Positions 6,669-13,486 of a DNA stretch of 37,829 nucleotides are shown in pieces. The DNA comes from Yeguia hominis (GTDB lineage Bacteria > Bacillota > Clostridia > Oscillospirales > Acutalibacteraceae). A program made the translations under genes and the position numbers. The DNA lies in the NCBI RefSeq assembly GCF_014384705.1, contig NZ_JACRSN010000024.1, positions 1 to 37,829 on the forward strand. The letters run 5' to 3'. The notes beneath the pieces are model-generated. The model saw only the letters and a list, made by a program, of their open reading frames with translations, did no database searches and was not told the origin of the DNA. Positions within the stretch are counted from its first letter, which is position 1. Each line of letters begins with the position of its first letter.

Positions 6669-8009
6669 TTATGAGATATTTTTGCGGCGATGCCATGCCA
6701 TCATCACAAGAGCAACGAGCAAAGTGGCAGTTTCGGCAACCGGAAATGCAAGCCAGATTCCGTTCAGACGGAACAATTTGTCCAGACACCATAAGGCGGG
6801 AACAAGGAAAAGCATCTGCCTGCATAATTGAATTGCCATGCTGGAACCTACTTTTTCTGTGGCCTGAAAATAGGTGGAAATCATCGTAGAAAGGCCGCAA
6901 AACAGATAGCTTGCCGCCATGATCCGCATGGCGGAGATTCCAAAGGAGCGCATGGTTTCCGACGCCGTAAACAATCCCAAAATCTGTGCTGGAAAAAGGA
7001 TGACGGCCAATGTCCCCAGTATCATCATACCAGTAACCAAAGCGGTTCCGTATCGGAAAGCGGAATGCAGCCTTTCGCTGTTGCCTGCGCCGTAGTTAAA
7101 CCGCATGACAGGCAAACAGCCCTGGATCAAGCCGTTTACCGTCATAACAATCAGCTGCTGCACCTTAAAGTATGCGCCGAAGAAAGCAATCGCCGTATCG
7201 GAATACGCCACCAGGAACAGATTGACGAACGTCACCATAAACGAACTGAGGGCGTTCATAATAAAAGATGGCAGGCCAAAGGCAAAAATACGGCGGATCA
7301 TCTGCTTTTGCAAATGAAAGCCTTTGATTTTTACCTGCACTTTCTGCTTTTTGCCCAGCAGTAAAGCAAATGCCAAAATCATGGACAGCAGATAGCCTGC
7401 AACGGTAGCTACCGCAGCGCCGCGGATTCCCATAGCTGGGAAAATACCAATCCCAAAAATCAGAATGGGGTCGAACACGAAGTTGACGACCACGCCCGCG
7501 ATTTGGAACCACATGGGAGCGACCATGTTCCCGGTGGCCTGTATCATCTTCTGGATGGCGATATGCACCATATTGGGAATTTGCATGAAGGAGCACACAC
7601 TCATATAGGCGATGCTCAGCTGATAAATTTCTTCATTATTGGTGAATGCCCGAAAATAGGGTTTCATAATCAGTAATGACATAAGGTTGAGCAAAGCACC
7701 TATTCCAAAGGCCAGTAACAATCCATGTGTGACAGTTGCATTTGCCTCATCCTGCTTTTTCTGTCCAAGATACCCTGCTATCAGCACATTCACGCCGACA
7801 CCGATCCAGATAGACGCTGCATTCATCAGTGTTGTAATGGGAAACGACAGGGAAACCGCCGTCAAAGCATTTTCACTCAGTCGCGCTACAAACGCGCTGT
7901 CTATCAGATTATAGGAATATTGCAGAAACATGGAAATCAGCGGCGGTATCGACATTTGCCAGATGAGTTTTCCAACAGGAGCGACCGCCATTTTATTATT
8001 GGTCTGCAT
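6669..8009 (-). CDS. MATE-family efflux protein (MATE 1)
   Basis: A 446-aa polytopic protein with about 12 membrane segments. GKLIWQMSIPPLISMFLQYS and NLIDSAFVARLSENALTAVS mark the first repeat, and MRFNYGAGNSERLH lies at the start of the second. The start at 8009 (MQTNNKMAV) is chosen because GGAGGG lies 5 nt upstream; a longer reading adds 13 residues without a ribosome-binding site. It leads the two-gene MATE operon. A consensus promoter and a terminator-like hairpin precede it (8085-8199), suggesting expression by attenuation. The gene sits wholly inside the unit bounded by the 268-bp repeats. Confidence 0.9.
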   Translation of the reverse strand: MQTNNKMAVAPVGKLIWQMSIPPLISMFLQYSYNLIDSAFVARLSENALTAVSLSFPITTLMNAASIWIGVGVNVLIAGYLGQKKQDEANATVTHGLLLAFGIGALLNLMSLLIMKPYFRAFTNNEEIYQLSIAYMSVCSFMQIPNMVHIAIQKMIQATGNMVAPMWFQIAGVVVNFVFDPILIFGIGIFPAMGIRGAAVATVAGYLLSMILAFALLLGKKQKVQVKIKGFHLQKQMIRRIFAFGLPSFIMNALSSFMVTFVNLFLVAYSDTAIAFFGAYFKVQQLIVMTVNGLIQGCLPVMRFNYGAGNSERLHSAFRYGTALVTGMMILGTLAVILFPAQILGLFTASETMRSFGISAMRIMAASYLFCGLSTMISTYFQATEKVGSSMAIQLCRQMLFLVPALWCLDKLFRLNGIWLAFPVAETATLLVALVMMAWHRRKNIS

Positions 8010-8084
8010 ACTTTCCCTCCTCTCCACAAAGTGTCCGGTAGCTTCCATCCTCCGTTCTGCCAGATTTTCCAGGATGCAGACAAC

Positions 8085-8122
8085 AAAAAAGCCACACGGC
8101 TATCACAAGATAGCTGTGTGGC
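8085..8122 (-). terminator. Terminator-like hairpin in the MATE operon leader (putative attenuator)
   Basis: GCCACACGGCTATC (8091-8104) pairs with GATAGCTGTGTGGC (8109-8122) over 14 bp with one G-T pair and a 4-nt loop, followed on the minus strand by six T (8085-8090). It lies about 40 nt after the predicted transcription start and 76 nt before the MATE 1 start codon, so it would stop transcription unless antiterminated. Confidence 0.75.
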
Positions 8123-8170
8123 AAAAAGATGACCGAATCCGGAAAAGTCCACTCAAATTTTACGCACATT

Positions 8171-8199
8171 ATCATAGCATTCTTTCAGGAGACTGTCAA
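8171..8199 (-). promoter_or_regulatory. Strong sigma-A promoter of the MATE operon
   Basis: Minus strand: consensus TTGACA (8194-8199), 17-bp spacer, TATGAT (8171-8176). Transcription would start near 8164, just upstream of the terminator-like hairpin. Confidence 0.8.
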
Positions 8200-8228
8200 G
8201 CATCAATCATTACGGAATTGTGGCGGCA

Positions 8229-8496
8229 CTTTCTGCTGTTATTATATCAGCAAATAGCGGTACATACATAACACCTATTTTATATGATTATCCATAGCCT
8301 ATGACTATGGATTGGCTGGAGCATATTTCCGTAATTCTTCCAGATAGCTTTTTCCAAGTTCACTCAATTCCTGATTTTCATTCAGCACATATCCAATATG
8401 CATTGTTTCATTTTCTGCAAGCGGAACGGAGATGATATTTTCTCCGTTCAAATATTTCGGGAAAATGCCACTTGAAATAGTATAGGCATTCAGTCC
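8229..8496. repeat. 268-bp direct repeat, copy 2 (right flank of MATE cassette)
   Basis: Second copy of the repeat at 5033-5300. Here it is part of the intact lysR gene and its downstream region. Identity breaks at 8228/8229, where the MATE promoter region starts. Confidence 0.9.
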
Positions 8497-9213
8497 GAGC
8501 ATGAAGTTGACAATAGCCCCTCTGTCATTGACCCGGATTTCCTTATCCACTGGAATGAAGCTGAATAGTTCCTCTGAAAAATAGACGGATTCATACTCTC
8601 CCTGTACAAAGTTTAGCCGTGGATAAGGTGCAAGGTCATTAACGGAAACTACTTTTTTCGATGCCAATGGGTGATCTTTTTGCAAAAAAACATGAGGCTT
8701 TGCTGAAAATAGCTCGGTAAACACCAGATGGTTTCCCTCTATCACTTTCCGCATGACGACTTCGTTTTCATGCGATAAATAAAGGATACCTAAATCACAG
8801 ACACGATTTTTCACATCATCCAATATCTGATGTGTTCCGGTTTCATTATAATAAAAAGCGTATCGTTCTTGTCCAAAACGCTTAACTAACTCCACAAAAG
8901 CGTTTTCCGTAAAAGTATAGTGCTGAGAAGATACTCCAAATGTCACTTTCCCCGGAAGATTTGTAACATACCGATCCTCCAGCAGTTCCATCTGCTGTAT
9001 CACCTGGCGAGCATAACCGAGAAATTCAGCACCATCTTTTGTCAGAGTAATTCCGGTTCTACTGCGGAGAAAAATGGTGATACCAGCCTCTTTTTCCGTT
9101 TCTTTGATGGAATTGGACAGACTTGGCTGTGATATAAAAAGCAGTTTTGCCGCTTCGGTAATAGAGCCAACTTCTGCTACCTTCAAAATATATTTTAATT
9201 GTTGAACCGTCAT
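8305..9213 (-). CDS. LysR-type transcriptional regulator
   Basis: A 302-aa protein with the LysR layout. An N-terminal helix-turn-helix covers residues 1-60 (MTVQQLKYILKVAEVGSITE, then AAKLLFISQPSLSNSIKETE), followed by an effector-binding domain from about 90. AAAGGG lies 7 nt before the ATG. LysR proteins activate or repress nearby genes in response to a small molecule. The natural target here is probably lysE, from which it is now separated by the MATE cassette, or the MATE operon downstream. An 8-bp inverted repeat ATCCATAG/CTATGGAT (8290-8312) overlaps its stop codon and could be a terminator or a regulator site. Confidence 0.9.
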   Translation of the reverse strand: MTVQQLKYILKVAEVGSITEAAKLLFISQPSLSNSIKETEKEAGITIFLRSRTGITLTKDGAEFLGYARQVIQQMELLEDRYVTNLPGKVTFGVSSQHYTFTENAFVELVKRFGQERYAFYYNETGTHQILDDVKNRVCDLGILYLSHENEVVMRKVIEGNHLVFTELFSAKPHVFLQKDHPLASKKVVSVNDLAPYPRLNFVQGEYESVYFSEELFSFIPVDKEIRVNDRGAIVNFMLGLNAYTISSGIFPKYLNGENIISVPLAENETMHIGYVLNENQELSELGKSYLEELRKYAPANP

Positions 9214-9255
9214 TTCTTTACCCTTTATATTCTTAAAAATTCCGATTTGTCAGCC

Positions 9256-10620
9256 TCATTCTATCACACACTCGGTACATTTCCCGGCTTGCGCATCGCA
9301 GCGGCAGTGCAATGGATTACGAGTTAGCTCGGCAATCTGCTCTACTGCATACAGCGGCAAATTCACAAGCCGGTCTTCTTTTTTGAAATCTGCCATCGAC
9401 GTGCGGACGGCGATCTCGGGTGTGAACTTCTCCTGATAGGTTTTCAGGCTTTTTGCCCGGAGGTTGGTTTCAGCCTTCACCTCTACGGGAATCACTTGTT
9501 CGCCTGTATCCGCGATGAAGTCAATTTCGCAGGACCCTCTGTCATTGGTGTAGTAGTAAACGCCCAGGTCCTCAATGGTTTTCAGCTGCTGGCAAACATA
9601 CTGCTCCGTAAGGGCGCCTTTGAATTCAATAAAGAGGTCGTTTCCGTCCAGCAGGGTGCGCTGGCGAAGGCCTGCCATACACCCAAGCAGTCCCACATCC
9701 ACAAGGAACAGCTTGAATGCCTTCAAGTCCTCATAGGCCTTCAGAGAAATTCCGGCAGCATTGACACGGCTGATCTTGTGAACCAGTCTGCAATCGGAAA
9801 GCCATAGGATGGCCGTTTCATAATCCTTGGCTCGTGCGCCTTCTCGGACGAGGCCATAGACGAACTTTTTGTTTTCTCTTGCCAACTGCGAGGGGATGCT
9901 GTTCCAAAGCATGCGGATCTTAGGAACGATCTCATTCGGTGCGTGTTTGGAAAAGTCCTGCTCATAAGCGGCAAGTATCCTTTTCTGTATCTCACGGACT
10001 TCATTGAAATCCTTATTCTCCGCAAAGCTCTGCACGGCTTCCGGCATACCGCCTACAAAATAATACTGCTTGAGCGCATCAATGTAGGTCTGCTTAAAGC
10101 TCGTGATCATTGGATAATCCTGCTTGCTGAGCAGCTCTGCAAAACGCTCCTTTCCGGTAGCCATCAAAAACTCCTTGAAAGAGAGCGGGTATAGCTTCAA
10201 AAAATCCACTTTGCCCACCGGGAAGGAAGTGCCTTCATGCAGGGCAATGCCCAGCAGAGAGCCTGCGCATACAATGTGGTACTCCGGCGCATTTTCGTAA
10301 AAGTACTTGAGAGAGCTGAGCGCTCTTGGCACTTCCTGCACCTCATCAAAGATCAGGAGTGTATGGTCGGGATCGATTTTCCGACCGGAATACAATTCCA
10401 ACCCCATGATCAAACGCTCTGTGTCCAGATCAGAGGCAAACAGCTCGGCCATTCTGGAATTGGAATCGAAGTTGATATATACGGTATCGGTATAATAGAG
10501 CTTTCCGAATTCCTTCATCAGCCAAGTTTTCCCGACCTGCCGTGCTCCTTCAATAATCAACGGCTTCCGTCGTTTGCTTTCTTTCCATTTCAGTAGCTTT
10601 TCCATTGCGATTCGGTACAT
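9256..10620 (-). CDS. AAA ATPase with DUF4143 and nuclease-fold-like C-terminus (ATPase 2)
   Basis: A 454-aa protein related to ATPase 1 and closer to ATPase 3. Walker A is GARQVGKT (25-32) and Walker B LLIFDEVQE (88-96). The middle holds the PSQLARENKKFVYGLV and ARAKDYETAILWL segments of the family. The C-terminal domain has CEIDFIAD and IPVEVKAE, giving the D-(x)n-E-x-K pattern of a PD-(D/E)XK fold. The start at 10620 has AAGGGG 7 nt upstream; a 28-codon extension to 10704 runs through the promoter and is rejected. Codons 2-5 are one arm of an inverted repeat whose other arm lies in the promoter spacer. The role is unknown. Confidence 0.85.
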   Translation of the reverse strand: MYRIAMEKLLKWKESKRRKPLIIEGARQVGKTWLMKEFGKLYYTDTVYINFDSNSRMAELFASDLDTERLIMGLELYSGRKIDPDHTLLIFDEVQEVPRALSSLKYFYENAPEYHIVCAGSLLGIALHEGTSFPVGKVDFLKLYPLSFKEFLMATGKERFAELLSKQDYPMITSFKQTYIDALKQYYFVGGMPEAVQSFAENKDFNEVREIQKRILAAYEQDFSKHAPNEIVPKIRMLWNSIPSQLARENKKFVYGLVREGARAKDYETAILWLSDCRLVHKISRVNAAGISLKAYEDLKAFKLFLVDVGLLGCMAGLRQRTLLDGNDLFIEFKGALTEQYVCQQLKTIEDLGVYYYTNDRGSCEIDFIADTGEQVIPVEVKAETNLRAKSLKTYQEKFTPEIAVRTSMADFKKEDRLVNLPLYAVEQIAELTRNPLHCRCDAQAGKCTECVIE

Positions 10621-10671
10621 ACTTGCACCCCTTATCTCATACTGCAAATATAGTATACCACCGAATCGCAA
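10605..10671. repeat. Inverted repeat spanning promoter and start codon of ATPase 2
   Basis: TTGCGATTCGG (10605-10615) and CCGAATCGCAA (10661-10671) are perfect 11-bp inverted arms 56 bp apart. One lies in the promoter spacer, the other in codons 2-5. Only the downstream arm would be transcribed, so it is a DNA-binding pattern rather than an RNA hairpin. Confidence 0.7.
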
Positions 10672-10680
10672 AAAATGCAA
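10652..10680 (-). promoter_or_regulatory. Sigma-A promoter of ATPase 2
   Basis: Minus strand: TTGCAT (10675-10680), 17-bp spacer, TATACT (10652-10657). The spacer contains the inverted-repeat arm 10661-10671. ACGAA-AG-TTCGT, a small palindrome, stands just upstream of the -35 box. Confidence 0.75.
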
Positions 10681-10771
10681 CGAACTTTCGTGGCTTAGAA
10701 ACACTTTTTACAGTGAACTTTTGATGTGCGTACACATTTTTTACGACGAACTGAGAAAATGCGCCCCCAAA

Positions 10772-10799
10772 TACGGCAGCCTACTGATAGACTGCCGTA
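10772..10799. repeat. Dispersed hairpin repeat, copy B
   Basis: TACGGCAGCCTA and TAGACTGCCGTA form a 12-bp stem with one mismatch and a 4-nt loop. This is a near copy of the hairpin at 4359-4386, again located 3' of a minus-strand gene (ATPase 3). Confidence 0.6.
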
Positions 10800-10917
10800 A
10801 GTAGGAAAACCGGAATTGTCACACTTAATACTGTGGCTCAATAAATCAACAACAGCTTTCAGTTGTGTAGGGAACTTTTGCCAGATTTTTTGCTGTATGT
10901 TTCCCATGCTGTCTTTG

Positions 10918-12294
10918 TTATTCTGCTTCTTCTTCAGCGTGAAAACCAACCATAAATCTTTTCAGCAGAAATGTGCAGAAGTACGGGAAGGTGTATATCC
11001 TGTCCTCATGCCCGATATTGTTCTTTGAGAACTTAATCCCATATCTGATATCCGGGTAGTGATCAGAGGTAATCAATGTTTTCATTGATTTTGCCCGCCC
11101 ACTTTTCGCCTTTACTTCAACAGGAATCAAGGATGCGGTTGAACGGATGAAGAAATCGGCTTCCAGTGTGGAATCCTCTTTTTTGTAATAGAACAGCTTA
11201 TATCCTTGCTTGATGAGAGCTTCTCCTACCATGTTCTCATAGAGGGCTCCCTTATAAACACCTAGGTTCTTATTGGCTCTTAAATCCTCCTGCGATTCAT
11301 CATCCAGCATGGATGCCAGAAGACCCGTATCCGCAAAATACAGCTTGAATGTGTCGGGCTCGTAATTACCTCCCAATGGCAGTTTCGGAAACTCCATGCA
11401 GTAACAGATGTTGACCATACCTGCATCCGAAAGCCACTCCGCGCATCCTCGATAATCCCGGAATCTTGCGCCGGATGCCACCTTGGAAATCTGGAATTTT
11501 TTGTTTTCCCTTGCAAGCTGCGGCGCAACCCGGTTGAACACATTGATAATTCTTGTTTGATCGATTCCAGTGGCATACTTGCGAATATCTTCTTTATAGT
11601 CCGCTATGAGCTGCTTCTGCGTATCAAGCGATCCCTCAAAGGTGTTTCGCTCGATATACTCCGCGACGACAGCAGGCATTCCGCCAAGGATATTGTAATC
11701 CAGAAACAGCGAATGGAAGACATTCATCTCCAACTCGCTAAAAGGTTTGAATTCCTTCATGTGGGAAAGCAGATTCTTTACCGTGTCATCTCCATAACCC
11801 TTTGCCCACAAGAATTCCTCGAAATCCATCGAAAACATCTCATAGTCTTTTTTATACCCTACGCTGTTGCTTTCGATCTTCTTGTAATTGACTCCCGGCA
11901 TCGACCCACTGCAAATCACATCAAACCGCCCATCTATGCAGAAGAACTTGAGCGATGTTGCAATTTCCGGAAACTCCGTAATCTCGTCGAAGAAGATGAG
12001 CGTCTTTTCGGGCACAAACTTCTTTGTCGGGTCAATGAGTGAAATGTTCTTGATAATGTCAGCAGCTTCATATCCGTCCGCGATGATTCCCTTGTATTTC
12101 TCATCACGGACAAAATTGATCTCGATCACATTTTCGTAATGATCGGCAGCAAAATGCAGGATCGATTCCGTTTTGCCTATTTGACGGCTCCCCTTGACAA
12201 TAAGGGGCTTTCTGTTTTTATCTGCTTTCCATTCCTCTAAGAAAGCATCAACTTTTCTTTTCAAATACATCTGAATTGAATCACTCTCCAGCAT
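10918..12294 (-). CDS. AAA ATPase with DUF4143 and nuclease-fold-like C-terminus (ATPase 3)
   Basis: A 458-aa protein. Walker A is GSRQIGKT (35-42) and Walker B TLIFFDEITE (98-107). It shares the PQLARENKKFQISKVASGAR and FADTGLLASML regions with ATPase 2. The C-terminus has EADFFIRS and IPVEVKAKSGRAKS, again the D-(x)n-E-x-K pattern. The start is uncertain. ATG 12294 would be only about 8 nt from the predicted transcription start and lacks a ribosome-binding site. ATG 12270 (MYLKRKV, 450 aa) matches how relatives usually begin but has GGAG 15 nt upstream. The gene has its own promoter and repeated heptamers. Role unknown. Confidence 0.8.
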   Translation of the reverse strand: MLESDSIQMYLKRKVDAFLEEWKADKNRKPLIVKGSRQIGKTESILHFAADHYENVIEINFVRDEKYKGIIADGYEAADIIKNISLIDPTKKFVPEKTLIFFDEITEFPEIATSLKFFCIDGRFDVICSGSMPGVNYKKIESNSVGYKKDYEMFSMDFEEFLWAKGYGDDTVKNLLSHMKEFKPFSELEMNVFHSLFLDYNILGGMPAVVAEYIERNTFEGSLDTQKQLIADYKEDIRKYATGIDQTRIINVFNRVAPQLARENKKFQISKVASGARFRDYRGCAEWLSDAGMVNICYCMEFPKLPLGGNYEPDTFKLYFADTGLLASMLDDESQEDLRANKNLGVYKGALYENMVGEALIKQGYKLFYYKKEDSTLEADFFIRSTASLIPVEVKAKSGRAKSMKTLITSDHYPDIRYGIKFSKNNIGHEDRIYTFPYFCTFLLKRFMVGFHAEEEAE

Positions 12295-12362
12295 GAGCTT
12301 TCTGCTTCATTATACACAAAACATGAGCGATTGTTAATCTGTTCTGCACATTTCATGGGCGA
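12292..12362. repeat. Three spaced GCTCATG-type direct repeats at the ATPase 3 promoter
   Basis: On the minus strand, two 18-bp related boxes occur upstream of the -35 box (12345-12362) and in the spacer (12313-12330), 13 of 18 positions alike and 32 bp apart. The core GCTCATG recurs at 12292-12298 over the first ATG. The roughly three-turn spacing suggests repeated protein binding sites. Confidence 0.55.
12309..12337 (-). promoter_or_regulatory. Sigma-A promoter of ATPase 3
   Basis: Minus strand: TTAACA (12332-12337), 17-bp spacer, perfect TATAAT (12309-12314). The spacer carries one copy of the GCTCATG repeat. Confidence 0.75.
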
Positions 12363-12399
12363 ATTCAAGTTACTCTGAACACATTTTGTAGTAGTCAAG

Positions 12400-12546
12400 A
12401 AAAGTAGACACGAAAAATATTTATTTTTGATTTGCTTTTTCAAAAGTAGACATGAGGAACATTTTTACGGAAGTTATTTTTTCAAAAGTGGACACGGACA
12501 ATGATTTTTGCCGAAATCCTTTTTCAAAAGTGGACACGATGATTCA
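12400..12546. mobile_element. Solo terminus of an IS21-like element (multiple terminal repeats)
   Basis: Read on the minus strand, TGTCYACTTTTGAAAAA-type repeats occur ending near 12410, 12452, 12494 and 12546, spaced about 42-52 bp. Arrays of TGTCCACTTTT repeats are characteristic of IS21-family ends, where the transposase binds. No istA or istB gene is present nearby, so this is a remnant. Confidence 0.5.
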
Positions 12547-13384
12547 AGGCTTTGTACCCTGCGGAGCACGGGCTTTTGGGTTGCAGAATTTCGGCGATTA
12601 CGGAAATAGCCGATTTTTTGACGGAAATATGTGATTAAAAATTATTTGATAGTTATGATGGCTTATTTGAGATAGCTTCTTTATTATGGAAAATTGATGC
12701 CATCACAGAGACTGCACCGGAGCAATGTTCAGCCCCGCATGGCAATGGAGAAAGTCCAGGACGCTATGGAGGAGATTCATGGTCGCTTTGGCAAGAGCGC
12801 CAGCACCTATGCCTGCCTTATGGGCGAAAAAATGCCCATATGACGGGGCTTTTCTCTCAAATGTACATCGGCGTACATGGTTTTCGGCAAGAACGCAAGT
12901 GTGCCAGCCAGTTTGCTTCGTGTTCGGCAAGGTTAGCTCTTGATATTCCACATCCTGCCCGTTGACCAGCAGCGTTGCAGCGTTTGTCGGAAGCATATTC
13001 TTTGGCGCAGTGATTGAATTTTTACACTCAATAGGTGGCCGGCGAGAAAGGCCGTTTTTTAACCCCTCGCTTATCAACGGGAAAGTAATTTTCAACTTTG
13101 CGGAATTTGGAAATTTTCTGGGAATCTCCCTGCTAACCAATTGGGAGCTTATTGCGGTTTTGAAAAAGTAGTTTCGAAAGAAATTTCTCTTGATATTTTT
13201 TAATGATTGGGAATAAATCAAGTCAAAATGAAATTTAAGTTTTTAAAAAAGTCTTTCTATTTATTTAATTTGAGGTGCCATTTGTGTGGGCGGGAAAAAC
13301 TTTTAAGAGTTTCAAAAAAAGGATTCTTCACTCAATTTGCCTAATATGGATGCGCCGCTTTTTGCGTGTTTCTATGTTTTTGAA
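12547..13384. other. Decayed intergenic region without an intact gene
   Basis: No convincing complete gene. A short frame at 12739-12843 (MAMEKVQDAMEEIHGRFGKS, 34 aa) has the look of a C-terminal scrap of a Y-family DNA polymerase, with low certainty. The rest is AT-rich from 13170 onwards. It marks the boundary between the accessory region on the left and the settled chromosome on the right. Confidence 0.5.
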
Positions 13385-13422
13385 GAAGCAGCGCACCGTC
13401 TGCTATAGCGGTGCGCTGCTTC
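13385..13422 (-). terminator. Hairpin terminator after the beta-xylosidase gene
   Basis: GAAGCAGCGCACCG (13385-13398) and CGGTGCGCTGCTTC (13409-13422) form a perfect 14-bp stem, 65 nt downstream of the GH120 stop. No long T tract follows, so termination strength is uncertain. Confidence 0.6.
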
Positions 13423-13486
13423 CGAATTGTTTCGGGGATGCCGGACTGCTTTTTGACAAGAATTTACCGAGAATATATGCTTATGG

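Noticed and set aside
8052..8169. ATG-start leader peptide in the MATE leader
   Set aside because: The ATG at 8167-8169 lies one base after the -10 box, so it would not be in the transcript.
12400..12546. CRISPR array
   Set aside because: Repeats are short, imperfect and tied to flanking T runs, with no consistent repeat-spacer architecture and no cas genes.
12962..13171. Signal-peptidase-II-like frame on the plus strand
   Set aside because: KVIFNFAEFGNFLGI faintly recalls LspA, but the catalytic Asp motifs are absent and there is no start signal.
12703..13221. 172-aa frame on the minus strand as a gene
   Set aside because: Low-complexity chimera-like translation, no ribosome-binding site, no family pattern, and it lies in a decayed region.
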